Source: Cloacimonetes bacterium SCGC AAA252-N17 (GTDB lineage Bacteria > Cloacimonadota > Cloacimonadia > JGIOTU-2). From it: a stretch of 35,914 nt of DNA. Below the pieces are notes generated by a model. That model saw only the letters and a list, made by a program, of their open reading frames with translations. It was not told the DNA's origin and made no database searches. The DNA lies in the NCBI GenBank assembly GCA_000404785.1, contig ASNI01000025.1, positions 1 to 35,914 of the forward strand. Reading direction: 5' to 3'. The position numbers and the translations under genes are program-made. Every line of letters begins with the position of its first letter. Positions within the stretch are counted from its first letter, which is position 1. Below, one piece after another: positions 15,400 to 22,412 of the stretch.

Positions 15400-16737
15400 A
15401 TGAAAAGACTTGTGTTTATTTGTGTATTTGTAATTTTCACCCTGCTTATAAATTTTACATTATGGGGTGCATTATTATTAAATGAGAACTTTGACTATAC
15501 TGCAGGTGAAAATTTAACTGCTCATAATTGGACGTCTTTTTACTCGGGGGGAACAAATCCCATTACTGTTTCTTCTGGTAGTCTTTCTTTTCCTAATTAT
15601 ATCTCTTCTGGAATTGGGAATTCAGCTCTCGTTGATAATACAGGAGAGGATGATAGAAGATCATTTGCTGAATCAAGCTCTGGCTCAATATATGCTTCTG
15701 CTCTAGTAAAAGTCTCAACTGCATACTCAGGTTATTTTTTTCATTTTAGATCAGGCACTTCAAATATTGGAAGAGTTTTCATCAAATCAGGAGCTAATTT
15801 TTACTTTGGTTTGACAAAGAACGGCGATACAGGAAATTACACAACTTCAAATTATACTTATGAGCAGACCTATTTAATAGTACTCAAATATGAATTCAAA
15901 GCTGGTTTAGATGATGATGAAGTTAGTTTATATATTTTTAGTAGTGGTGATAATCACAGCACTGAACCAGAGACAACTACTTTAGGTCCATTTTCTGATG
16001 GCTCAGACGTGTCCGACATTGATAATATAGCGCTTAGGCAGTATAATGAAGGTCAGGATATTACTGTAGATGGAATTAGAATAGCAACAACATGGTCAGA
16101 AGCAACCCTCCCCGTCACTCTCTCAACCTTCACCGCGCAATATCTCAATAGCACACCAACACTTTACTGGCAAACACAATCTGAGTTAGATAATATGGGC
16201 TGGTTCCTCTACAGAAACAACGTAGAAGATTTCACATCAGCAGAGAAGATCACAGGCATGATCCAAGGACATGGTACAACCACAGAACCGCAATCCTACA
16301 TTTATGAAGATGCAGAAGAACTTCAGATCGAGCAGACATATTATTACTGGTTAGAGAGTGTGGATTACAGCGGAACAATTCATCATTACGATAAAGTTGC
16401 ACAGGTCACTATTCCTCATCCGGATGATCTCGGACAGAATGTTACTCCTCCTATTGCTTATGATATTTCAGCAGATCCGAATCCTTTTTCTTATACAACA
16501 AATATCAGCTTTGTGATGGATCAACCCAGTTTGGTCGATGTGGCAATTTATAATGTAAAGGGTCAGCTTGTGAAATCCTTTAATTCTGTAATGACATCTC
16601 AAGAAAATGAAACAGTGGCTTTTTCGTGGAATGGTAAAAATGATGCAGGCAAATCACTTTCTAATGGAGTTTATTTATACTTAGTAAAAGTCAATGGAAA
16701 AGACCATGCCACTAAGCAGCTTATTTTAATGAAATAA
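15400..16737 (+). CDS. Secreted protein with C-terminal FlgD/T9SS-type sorting domain
   Basis: This 445-aa exported protein starts with a signal peptide: MKR, then a hydrophobic stretch to about residue 23, with likely cleavage near LWGA. Residues ~25-230 are a Ser/Thr/Gly/Asn-rich beta region beginning LNENFDYTAGENL, resembling concanavalin-like surface modules. Residues ~236-340 start LPVTLSTFTAQYLNSTPTLYW and look like a fibronectin-type domain common before sorting tails. The last ~85 residues (ISADPNPF ... VDVAIYNVKGQLVKSF ... LSNGVYLYLVKVNGK..TKQLILMK) match the FlgD-like/type-A C-terminal sorting domain of FCB-group surface proteins. AAGGAGAAAG precedes the ATG. The specific ligand or activity is unknown. 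Confidence 0.85.
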   Translation: MKRLVFICVFVIFTLLINFTLWGALLLNENFDYTAGENLTAHNWTSFYSGGTNPITVSSGSLSFPNYISSGIGNSALVDNTGEDDRRSFAESSSGSIYASALVKVSTAYSGYFFHFRSGTSNIGRVFIKSGANFYFGLTKNGDTGNYTTSNYTYEQTYLIVLKYEFKAGLDDDEVSLYIFSSGDNHSTEPETTTLGPFSDGSDVSDIDNIALRQYNEGQDITVDGIRIATTWSEATLPVTLSTFTAQYLNSTPTLYWQTQSELDNMGWFLYRNNVEDFTSAEKITGMIQGHGTTTEPQSYIYEDAEELQIEQTYYYWLESVDYSGTIHHYDKVAQVTIPHPDDLGQNVTPPIAYDISADPNPFSYTTNISFVMDQPSLVDVAIYNVKGQLVKSFNSVMTSQENETVAFSWNGKNDAGKSLSNGVYLYLVKVNGKDHATKQLILMK

Positions 16738-16789
16738 TTTCCTTAAAATAATACTCGTTCCCAACGCCTTCGTTGGGGACGCAACTATC

Positions 16790-16816
16790 GGGGCTGAATC
16801 TTCAGCCCCTTTTTTT
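16790..16816 (+). terminator. Rho-independent terminator after the sorting-domain protein
   Basis: GGGGCTGA (16790-16797) and TCAGCCCC (16802-16809) form an 8-bp GC-rich stem with a 4-nt loop, followed by seven T residues. Just upstream, CCCAACG-CCTT-CGTTGGG (16760-16777) is another hairpin of a kind often repeated in such genomes. Confidence 0.88.
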
Positions 16817-16870
16817 GATTATCCTTGCGAATGGTTTCTGTCCTTCGCAAGGTTTTGTATTATAATATTT

Positions 16871-16939
16871 TTTGGAGTGCATCGAGTCTGTCGATGCTAA
16901 GTTTAATCAGTAAAAGCCGACGGAGTCGGCTACTCCAAA
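16871..16939. repeat. Three-way-junction palindromic element 1
   Basis: The outer stem TTTGGAGT (16871-16878)/ACTCCAAA (16932-16939) encloses two perfect hairpins: GCATCGA/TCGATGC (16879-16885 with 16891-16897) and AGCCGAC/GTCGGCT (16915-16921 with 16925-16931). All arms are perfectly complementary. It lies in a convergent intergenic region. Confidence 0.75.
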
Positions 16940-17015
16940 TAGAATGACAAACATCGTTTAGGTTCTATCAAAATCGGGGTGTGTGCTATTAAAGTAAAGA
17001 ATGGAACACAGATTT

Positions 17016-17080
17016 ACCCTGTGAAATCCTGCAAAGCAGGAACAGTCCCGATACGATATATCGGGATTATTTCACAGGGT
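17016..17080. repeat. Three-way-junction palindromic element 2
   Basis: The perfect 12-bp outer stem ACCCTGTGAAAT (17016-17027)/ATTTCACAGGGT (17069-17080) encloses the hairpins CCTGC-AAA-GCAGG (17028-17040) and TCCCGATA/TATCGGGA (17046-17053 with 17059-17066). The outer arm CCCTGTGAAAT is also present in the 197-nt repeats, which links these elements into one family. Confidence 0.8.
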
Positions 17081-17084
17081 GAAC

Positions 17085-17250
17085 GCTGATGATACGGATT
17101 AACACTGATCCAGAAAATATAATAAAGAAGAGAATATATAGAATTCTTAATCTGCGAGAATCAGTTCAATCTGCGTGCTATAAAGAAAAGAAAATGGCAC
17201 ACGGATTAACACGGATTAACACTGATTCAGAAAATATAAAAAAGAGTAAA
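17085..17250 (+). repeat. Dispersed 'CACGGATTAACACTGAT' repeat cluster
   Basis: TAACACTGAT-CAGAAAATATAA occurs at 17100-17122 and again at 17218-17240, and once more at 24527-24546. TTCTTAATCTGCGAGAATCAG occurs at 17143-17164 and 24566-24587. These are short intergenic repeats with no coding capacity. The whole gap 16738-17259 holds only hairpins and such repeats. Confidence 0.65.
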
Positions 17251-17259
17251 TAATTGGGT

Positions 17260-18243
17260 CTATCCATTCCCCTCAAATGGTTTCTCCTTATCAAAATCCG
17301 GAGCAAAATCGGTTTTGTCTTTCTTCGATCTGAAATTCTGAGGGAACTGCACGAGCATATTACGAAATCCCAAACTCATAGCGTGTTCGTAAACTTCTTT
17401 AAATTCGGATATTGTAATGCGTCTTTTCATATATGTAAGTTTTGCAAATTTATCATTCTTCATGAGCATTGAAGTAGGGTAGTACTGCGACATCAAACTA
17501 ATCGGAAGCCCTTTCCCAAATTCTATAAAAAGAGTAGAAAGCACATCCTTTGAGTTCTGTACCTGTCCCGGCAGAATCAAATGTCTTACCAGCACTCCTT
17601 TTGTTGCGATCTGTTTTTTCTTGGTAAAGGAATCTAAAAATCCCTTTTGTCGAACCATTTCTGTAAGGGTTTCAAGTGCTCTGTCGGGATAATCTTCTGC
17701 ATTTGAGAGTTGTTTAGCTAATTTTTTATCAGCATATTTAAAATCCGGCATGTAGATATCTGCATATTTGTCGAGAGCTTTGACAGACTCAATTTTCTGA
17801 TATCCGGACATATTGTATAAGATGGGTATTGAAATGTTTTTCTTTCGCAGTAATTCAACTATTTTTATTGTATGAGGGAAGAAATGATCGGGAGTGACAA
17901 AATTCACATTATGAATGCCATGAGAATTAACAAGTTTCTTGAGCTCGTCAACGACCTGTTCACAGGTGTAGAAAATACCCATTCCATTAAAAGAGATTTG
18001 ATAATTCTGGCAGAAGCAGCACTTAAGAGAACACCCTGTAAAGAAAACCGTTCCTGAGCCATTCGTTCCTGAAATCGGAGGTTCTTCACCAAAATGGGCG
18101 CCTATGCTGGAAATTATGAGTTTGTCAGTTTCCCCGCAATATCCTGTATGCCCTTTAGTTCTATTTACGTTGCATTTGCGAGGACAAAGGGAGCAGTTTT
18201 GATAATTTTCAAACGAAAGCTCTGAATAAATATTGGTCACCAT
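17260..18243 (-). CDS. PflX-type radical SAM protein (COG1313-like)
   Basis: This 327-aa protein has the radical-SAM cluster motif CSLKCCFC (C71, C75, C78; CxxxCxxC) followed by QNYQIS. An N-terminal cysteine set, CSLCPRKC (C17, C20, C24) and GYC (C36), and the GEEPPISGTNGSGTVFFTG lead-in are typical of PflX-like proteins related to pyruvate-formate-lyase activating enzymes. Later landmarks are NFVTPDHF, YNMSGY, DIYMPDFKY and VRHLILPG. It probably makes a 5'-deoxyadenosyl radical from SAM; the target is not known. It stands alone on the minus strand with repeats on both sides. No formate-lyase gene is in the window. Confidence 0.85.
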   Translation of the reverse strand: MVTNIYSELSFENYQNCSLCPRKCNVNRTKGHTGYCGETDKLIISSIGAHFGEEPPISGTNGSGTVFFTGCSLKCCFCQNYQISFNGMGIFYTCEQVVDELKKLVNSHGIHNVNFVTPDHFFPHTIKIVELLRKKNISIPILYNMSGYQKIESVKALDKYADIYMPDFKYADKKLAKQLSNAEDYPDRALETLTEMVRQKGFLDSFTKKKQIATKGVLVRHLILPGQVQNSKDVLSTLFIEFGKGLPISLMSQYYPTSMLMKNDKFAKLTYMKRRITISEFKEVYEHAMSLGFRNMLVQFPQNFRSKKDKTDFAPDFDKEKPFEGNG

Positions 18244-18611
18244 TTCTTAAATCCTAATCTGGACGAACCAGAACAAAAAAAATAAAATCATCCGGTTTTA
18301 TTCTATTACACCGAGACAAACATAAGGAGATTTTCTCTAACTTCCAGAGCATATCCCTTAGTTCAAAGAAAAAACTGGATTCCCTCTTTCGAGGGAATGA
18401 CATGCCCTTTGTAGGGAATTACATTTTCTCAAGTTAATATTCCTCTGCCTGCCAGGGCATAGTGAAACGGAGACTGTCTTGTCACGGCGTCTTGTCGGGG
18501 CGTAACGTAGTAAAGACTGAAGCAAAACGAAGCCGGATGTTCTCTGCCTGCCAAGGCGTAGTGTAACGGAGACTGGTGGTGCAAATTATCTTTATTGTCA
18601 TTATATCAGAG
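18244..18611. other. Non-coding repeat region between pflX-like gene and rfaE2
   Basis: This gap holds a third partial copy of the ATTCCCTC-TTTC-GAGGGAAT hairpin (18379-18398), with flanks matching the 317-nt repeat (to GAATTAC at ~18422). It also holds the composite module 18442-18581, made of two GCCTGCC..GGC-TAGTG units around an inverted copy of the 14097-14158 module. I see no gene. Confidence 0.7.
18442..18581 (-). repeat. Composite dispersed repeat
   Basis: Two related units (18452-18476 and 18541-18581, the latter nearly identical to 12803-12844) flank 18477-18539. That inner part reads, inverted, as CATCCGGCTTCG, CAGTCTTTACTACGTTACGC and CCCGACAAGACGCCGTGAC, closely matching 14097-14158. 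Confidence 0.75.
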
Positions 18612-19076
18612 TTATGAATTTCTGATCTTTTCTATAATATCGGTCGTTGATTTTCCTTCAATAAAATGCAGACTTTTTACTTCTCCGCCAAGTGCAAGCA
18701 CAATATCGCTTCCGACAATATCCTGGACAGCCCAATCACCACCCTTTACAAGGATATCCGGCTGCACGATCTTGATGAGTTCGTAAGGAGTGTCTTCATC
18801 AAAAATGCATACATAATCCACAGATTTCAGGTTGTCGAGCACTATTGCTCTGTCCTGCTCATAGTTAATAGGACGATTAACTCCCTTGAGTCTTCGCACA
18901 GAATCATCGCTGTTCAACCCGATTATTAGAATGTCTCCAAGCTTTTTTGCTTTATTCAAATATTCGATATGTCCTCTGTGAATTATATCAAAGCAACCGT
19001 TGGTGAATACTATCTTTCTCTCTGCATTATGAAGGTTTTTCGTAATTCCGGTTATCTCTTTTCTTGTAACGATCAT
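18612..19076 (-). CDS. rfaE2: D-glycero-beta-D-manno-heptose 1-phosphate adenylyltransferase (RfaE2/HldE C-domain type)
   Basis: This 154-aa cytidylyltransferase-fold protein has FTNGCFDIIHRGHIEYL (HxGH-type motif, here HRGH), LIIGLNSDDSVRRLKG, DRAIVLDNLKSVDYVCIFDEDTP and a final GKSTTDIIEKI (the ISTTxIIxKI-type signature). It activates heptose 1-phosphate with a nucleotide to form ADP-heptose for lipopolysaccharide inner core. Its ATG overlaps the stop of the kinase gene by 4 nt, so the two functions fused as HldE in enterobacteria are separate but coupled here. Confidence 0.92.
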   Translation of the reverse strand: MIVTRKEITGITKNLHNAERKIVFTNGCFDIIHRGHIEYLNKAKKLGDILIIGLNSDDSVRRLKGVNRPINYEQDRAIVLDNLKSVDYVCIFDEDTPYELIKIVQPDILVKGGDWAVQDIVGSDIVLALGGEVKSLHFIEGKSTTDIIEKIRNS

Positions 19077-20068
19077 TTGTTATTCCATTTTTTAAAGGAG
19101 CATAAAATTTCTTCAGGAGATGCAGTTGCAGCACCTACTTTTCCACAGACCACTCCTGCGGCATGATTTGCGATTATGGATGCGGTTTTGATGTCACAAC
19201 CTGCTGTGAGGGCAAGCATGAGTGTACTGATAACCGTGTCGCCAGCACCTGAGACATCATAAACTTCTTGAGAAAAGGTTGGGATCTGCCAGCTATTATT
19301 CTGGTTTTCATAAACGAACATGCCCTTTGAGCCGAGAGTGATCACAACGTATGAGCAATTAAGTTTATTCATGAGCTTCTGTGCAACGATCTTCAGGTCT
19401 TCCTCAGATTTGATTTCATATTGAAGATTCTTCTCAGCTTCGTGCTTGTTTGGTTTGAAAAAAGTTACATTTTTGTATTCAAAGAAATTCTTCGCTTTTG
19501 GGTCAACACCGATGAATTTATTGTGCTTTTGTGCCAGAGATGTGAAAAGATTGATAAGCTCTTTTGTCAGCAGACCTTTATTGTAGTCCTGCAGAACGAT
19601 ACCATCGATTTCAGGAACGATCTTTTCTGCATATTTTTCGATTTCTTTCAATACTTCTTCTTCGATTTCATCGTCTTTCTCAAAATCAATACGCACGAGC
19701 TGTTGGTTACGAGCAATGATGCGTATTTTCTGTGTTGTCGGGTGGTGAGTGCTGGAAAATATTCCTTCAGCAGAAATGTTATTTTTTCGGAATATCTGTT
19801 TGAGTTTTTCTCCACTCTGGTCTTTCCCAACTGTTCCAATAATGATTGGTTCTGCACCGAGAGCTTTAATATTCTGAGCAACATTTGCAGCACCGCCGGG
19901 ACCAAATTTTTCTTTCTCCACCTTCACGACCTGCACAGGCGCTTCCGGTGAAATCCGGTCAACATCACCTATGATGTAATGATCAAGCATAAGATCGCCG
20001 ACGACAAGGATTTTTTTCGAGGTTATCGATTCAAATATTTTCTTAAGAATAGATTCTTCAATATTCAT
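19073..20068 (-). CDS. rfaE1: D-glycero-beta-D-manno-heptose-7-phosphate kinase (RfaE1/HldA type)
   Basis: This 331-aa PfkB/ribokinase-family protein phosphorylates heptose 7-phosphate at C1. Visible segments are VVGDLMLDHYIIGDVDRISPEAPV, GPGGAANVAQNIKALGA, VLQDYNKGLLT, FKPNKHEAE and the catalytic anion-hole VSGAGDTV. TAGGAG lies 5 nt before the ATG at 20068 and coincides with the boundary of the adjoining repeat unit. Together with rfaE2 it indicates heptose-containing lipopolysaccharide. It follows the truncated GxxExxY gene in the purF-rfaE1-rfaE2 minus-strand series. Confidence 0.94.
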   Translation of the reverse strand: MNIEESILKKIFESITSKKILVVGDLMLDHYIIGDVDRISPEAPVQVVKVEKEKFGPGGAANVAQNIKALGAEPIIIGTVGKDQSGEKLKQIFRKNNISAEGIFSSTHHPTTQKIRIIARNQQLVRIDFEKDDEIEEEVLKEIEKYAEKIVPEIDGIVLQDYNKGLLTKELINLFTSLAQKHNKFIGVDPKAKNFFEYKNVTFFKPNKHEAEKNLQYEIKSEEDLKIVAQKLMNKLNCSYVVITLGSKGMFVYENQNNSWQIPTFSQEVYDVSGAGDTVISTLMLALTAGCDIKTASIIANHAAGVVCGKVGAATASPEEILCSFKKWNNK

Positions 20069-20075
20069 ATTACTC

Positions 20076-20423
20076 CTACAAACAAATACTTTTAACCACG
20101 AAATTCACGAAAAGCACTAAAATGGATTGTAAGAAAATTATTCCATACAACATCATTTTAGCAATTTCATGTATTCTTTGGTTCATAATACAATTCTTAC
20201 ATATAAAATCTGCTCTATATGTTTGGCTCAAGGGGATATCTTTATAATATAATCTTATCTCAACCTGGCTTCTAAAAGGAATATTTCTTAAAGCTAACTC
20301 TTTTTCTAAACATTCTTGATATACTGCTTCCAAAAATCCGGGTCCTAAAATTTTATACACTTCAAATATCGCGTCCTGAAGTGCATATCCTTCTTTTTTA
20401 TAAATAATTTTTTCGTGGTTCAT
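20076..20423 (-). pseudogene. Truncated GxxExxY protein (PDDEXK_3 type)
   Basis: From the ATG at 20423 (2 nt after the purF stop) the 115-aa product begins NHEKIIYKKEGYALQDAI and carries the family's GPGFLEAVY motif. It keeps the first nuclease-type Asp in YRADFI but then runs into repeat-derived sequence (NCIMNQRIHEIAK ... FVVKSICL). It therefore lacks the E-x-K strand expected in full-length members (~125 aa). It is most likely inactive. The unit is bounded by perfect 9-nt inverted repeats, AACCACGAA at 20094-20102 and TTCGTGGTT at 20412-20420. A second, more decayed copy with a similar internal junction is at 14505-14633. GGAG for its start comes from the palindrome at 20429-20444. Confidence 0.7.
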
Positions 20424-20424
20424 A

Positions 20425-21846
20425 TTACTCCGCCAGCTGGCGGATGGGATAGTTCCCATCAAAGCATGCAAAGCAAAAATCATTCTCATCCTTAATTAGA
20501 CTTTTCAGCTCTGGTACAGTAAGATAACGAAGAGAATCAGCTTGAAGAAAGGCAGCGATGTCTTCAACAGTTTTTTGATTTGCAATAAGTTCTTCCATGG
20601 TGGGTGTGTCTATTCCGTAATAACAGGAATATTTCACCATTGGGGAGCCGATGCGAACGTGAATTTCCTTTGCACCATTATTTCGCACCATTTTAACTAT
20701 TTTTTTTAAAGTTGTACCACGGACAATTGAATCATCGATCAGTGTAACTTTTTTCCCTTCCAGAAAACCGGGTAGAGTATTGAATTTCTGGTCCACATTC
20801 TCGTCCCGAATTGTCTGTTCCGGTGCAATAAATGTACGTCCTACATAGTGATTTCTGATGAGACCAAAATTGAAATCAATACCAAGCTCCTTAGCATACC
20901 CCAGCGCAATAAAATTGCTCGAATCGGGCACAGGTATAACAACATCTGTAATGATATCTTCTTTTTCTGCAAGTTTTTTTCCAAGATTTTCTCGAAATGC
21001 ATAGACTGCATGGTCATAAACAACACTATCTGGACGTGAGAAATATATAAGTTCAAATACGCAGTGGGCAAGATGTTTTCTGTCTCTCCGCCAGCTGGCG
21101 GATGGGTTCAGTCCAGTCACGGCGTAATGAAATGAAGACGGATGGATGGATCGCATTCCCTTTTCACTTACATGAATGATCTCGGAAGGCGATACTTCTT
21201 TTTTGAATTCAGCTCGGATTATATCTATACAGCATGATTCTGATGCGAACACATAAGTACCATCGCCGATCTCACCAAAGATGAAAGGACGGTTCCCGAA
21301 TGGATCACGAAAGGCATACAGTTCGTCTTTGACAATCAACACTGTAGAGTAAGAGCCCTGAAAATGCTGCATGACATTTTTGATCGAATCGATGATCGAG
21401 AGTCCTTGCTTTTCATGATAATAGGCAATATATTTCAGAATAAGCTCGCCGTCATTCTCTGATTCAAAAAAGACATCCTTTGATTCGAGATCTTCACGCA
21501 ATTCTTTATAATTTACTATATCGCCGTTACTTGCTAGCGCGATCATCGGTCCGGAAAGATTGCTAAATATATGGGGTTGTGCATTCCCAATGTCTGAAGA
21601 CCCTTTTGTGGGATAGCGAACATGACCAATGGCAACATGCGAGTGCATATTCTCAAGGATTTTTTCATTAAAGACTTCTTTAACAAGTCCCATCTTTTTT
21701 ATGAGTTGAATTTTTTGTCCGTCAAAGTAAGCGATACCGCAGCTTTCCTGACCACGATGCTGTTCTGCAAAAAGACCAAGAACTGCAAGCCGTGAAGCAG
21801 ATTCACTTTTCTTGTCTTTCTGGTATATTCCGATTATTCCGCACAT
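20425..21846 (-). CDS. purF: Amidophosphoribosyltransferase PurF with in-frame repeat insertion
   Basis: This 473-aa enzyme makes 5-phosphoribosylamine from PRPP and glutamine, the first step of purine synthesis. Cys2 is the Ntn glutaminase nucleophile (MCGIIGIY). Other glutaminase segments are AEQHRGQESCGIA, GHVRYPTKG, SNGDIVNY, ENDGELIL and DPFGNRP. The phosphoribosyltransferase half has VIPVPDSS and the PRPP loop VTLIDDSIVRGTTL (367-380). The C-terminus has CFACFDGNYP, then IRQLAE from a palindromic repeat. Residues ~235-254 (starting HPSSFHYAV, ending SASWRR), exactly between the two domains, are encoded by a dispersed repeat (21085-21144) and are absent from typical PurF. Both insertions keep the frame, so the enzyme is probably active. 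Confidence 0.95.
   Translation of the reverse strand: MCGIIGIYQKDKKSESASRLAVLGLFAEQHRGQESCGIAYFDGQKIQLIKKMGLVKEVFNEKILENMHSHVAIGHVRYPTKGSSDIGNAQPHIFSNLSGPMIALASNGDIVNYKELREDLESKDVFFESENDGELILKYIAYYHEKQGLSIIDSIKNVMQHFQGSYSTVLIVKDELYAFRDPFGNRPFIFGEIGDGTYVFASESCCIDIIRAEFKKEVSPSEIIHVSEKGMRSIHPSSFHYAVTGLNPSASWRRDRKHLAHCVFELIYFSRPDSVVYDHAVYAFRENLGKKLAEKEDIITDVVIPVPDSSNFIALGYAKELGIDFNFGLIRNHYVGRTFIAPEQTIRDENVDQKFNTLPGFLEGKKVTLIDDSIVRGTTLKKIVKMVRNNGAKEIHVRIGSPMVKYSCYYGIDTPTMEELIANQKTVEDIAAFLQADSLRYLTVPELKSLIKDENDFCFACFDGNYPIRQLAE
20429..20444. repeat. Perfect 16-nt palindrome at the purF 3' end
   Basis: TCCGCCAGCTGGCGGA is its own reverse complement. It encodes the last residues of PurF (IRQLAE) and supplies a GGAG sequence just before the GxxExxY start. 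Confidence 0.85.
21085..21146. repeat. Palindromic repeat inserted in purF coding sequence
   Basis: The palindrome TCCGCCAGCTGGCGGA (21087-21102) is followed by TGGGTTCAGTCCAGTCACGG and then CGTAATGAAATGAAGACGG to ~21146. The tail is a diverged inverted form of the CATCCG..TTACGCC..GTGAC module of 14097-14158. About 60 nt (20 codons) appear to have been added without frameshift. Confidence 0.8.
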
Positions 21847-22412
21847 AGTTTTTGCGTTACTTTTTCTTTCTAAATGACTGAAGTTTTGCAGAAGCGGAAA
21901 TTACTAAAATAAACATATTTTACCTTTATATATATTCTTTGAAATAGATGAGTTAGACTTAATTTAATTTCTAAACCCTAATTTCTAATTACAAATATAA
22001 TGTCAAAACTTACATGTTAAATTAATTTTTTATTCCTTGATTTAATAACAATACTGGATTTCCTCTTTCGAGGTAATGACATGCCTTTTTTATGTAGAAT
22101 TAACTTACCACAAGTGATAATTTCTATGCTCGCTGAAGCGCATAACATTTTATTTTTAATTTTCTTTCTTTTTTTCGCCTGCCCCGTTGAATCTCTTTTT
22201 ATTCAACTGGGGTGTTTTCCTGGGTTAATATTTTTTAGCAAATTTGATAATATTCTCACCACATTTTGCAGTTCGCTCCTTCAAATTGAATTTCTTTTTA
22301 CTTGTCATTTGTCATTTGAAATTTTATTAGAAATTAGATATTTGTTATTAGAAATTCAAATTTAACAGGATGAAAATTATTTAACGAAATCATACTTTAA
22401 CCTTTTTAGTAT
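21847..22412. other. Non-coding region upstream of purF
   Basis: Most of this gap is copy B of the 317-nt repeat. Right of it, 22290-22365 is AT-rich simple-looking sequence with TTGTCATTT and TTAGAAATT reiterations. A diverged copy of the AAGGTTAAA box is at 22372-22408. The 94-aa plus-strand ORF at 22081 lies wholly in repeat sequence and I do not regard it as a gene. Confidence 0.7.
21897..22215 (-). repeat. ~317-nt inverted repeat, copy B
   Basis: This is the inverted partner of 14165-14480, with the same landmarks in reverse: the AAATTACTAAAATAAACATA box, AAACCCTAATTTCTAATTAC, GATTTCCTC-TTTC-GAGGTAAT (diverged hairpin), CATAACATTT and CCCCGTTGAAT..ATTCAACTGGGG. It begins 50 nt upstream of the purF start. 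The pair encloses 7.4 kb. Confidence 0.88.

Noticed and set aside
14833..15440. Long minus-strand ORF (202 aa) opposite purE
   Set aside because: Shadow of purE: the plus strand encodes clear PurE motifs, and the minus-strand product has no coherent domain.
17086..17100. CTGATGA next to a three-way-junction hairpin, suggesting a hammerhead ribozyme
   Set aside because: The required GAAA and the correct three-stem core around CTGATGA are missing; the hairpins do not place it in a catalytic core.
22081..22365. 94-aa plus-strand ORF with hydrophobic composition
   Set aside because: It lies within copy B of the 317-nt repeat and AT-rich repeat sequence, has no binding site, and its counterpart in copy A is not open.
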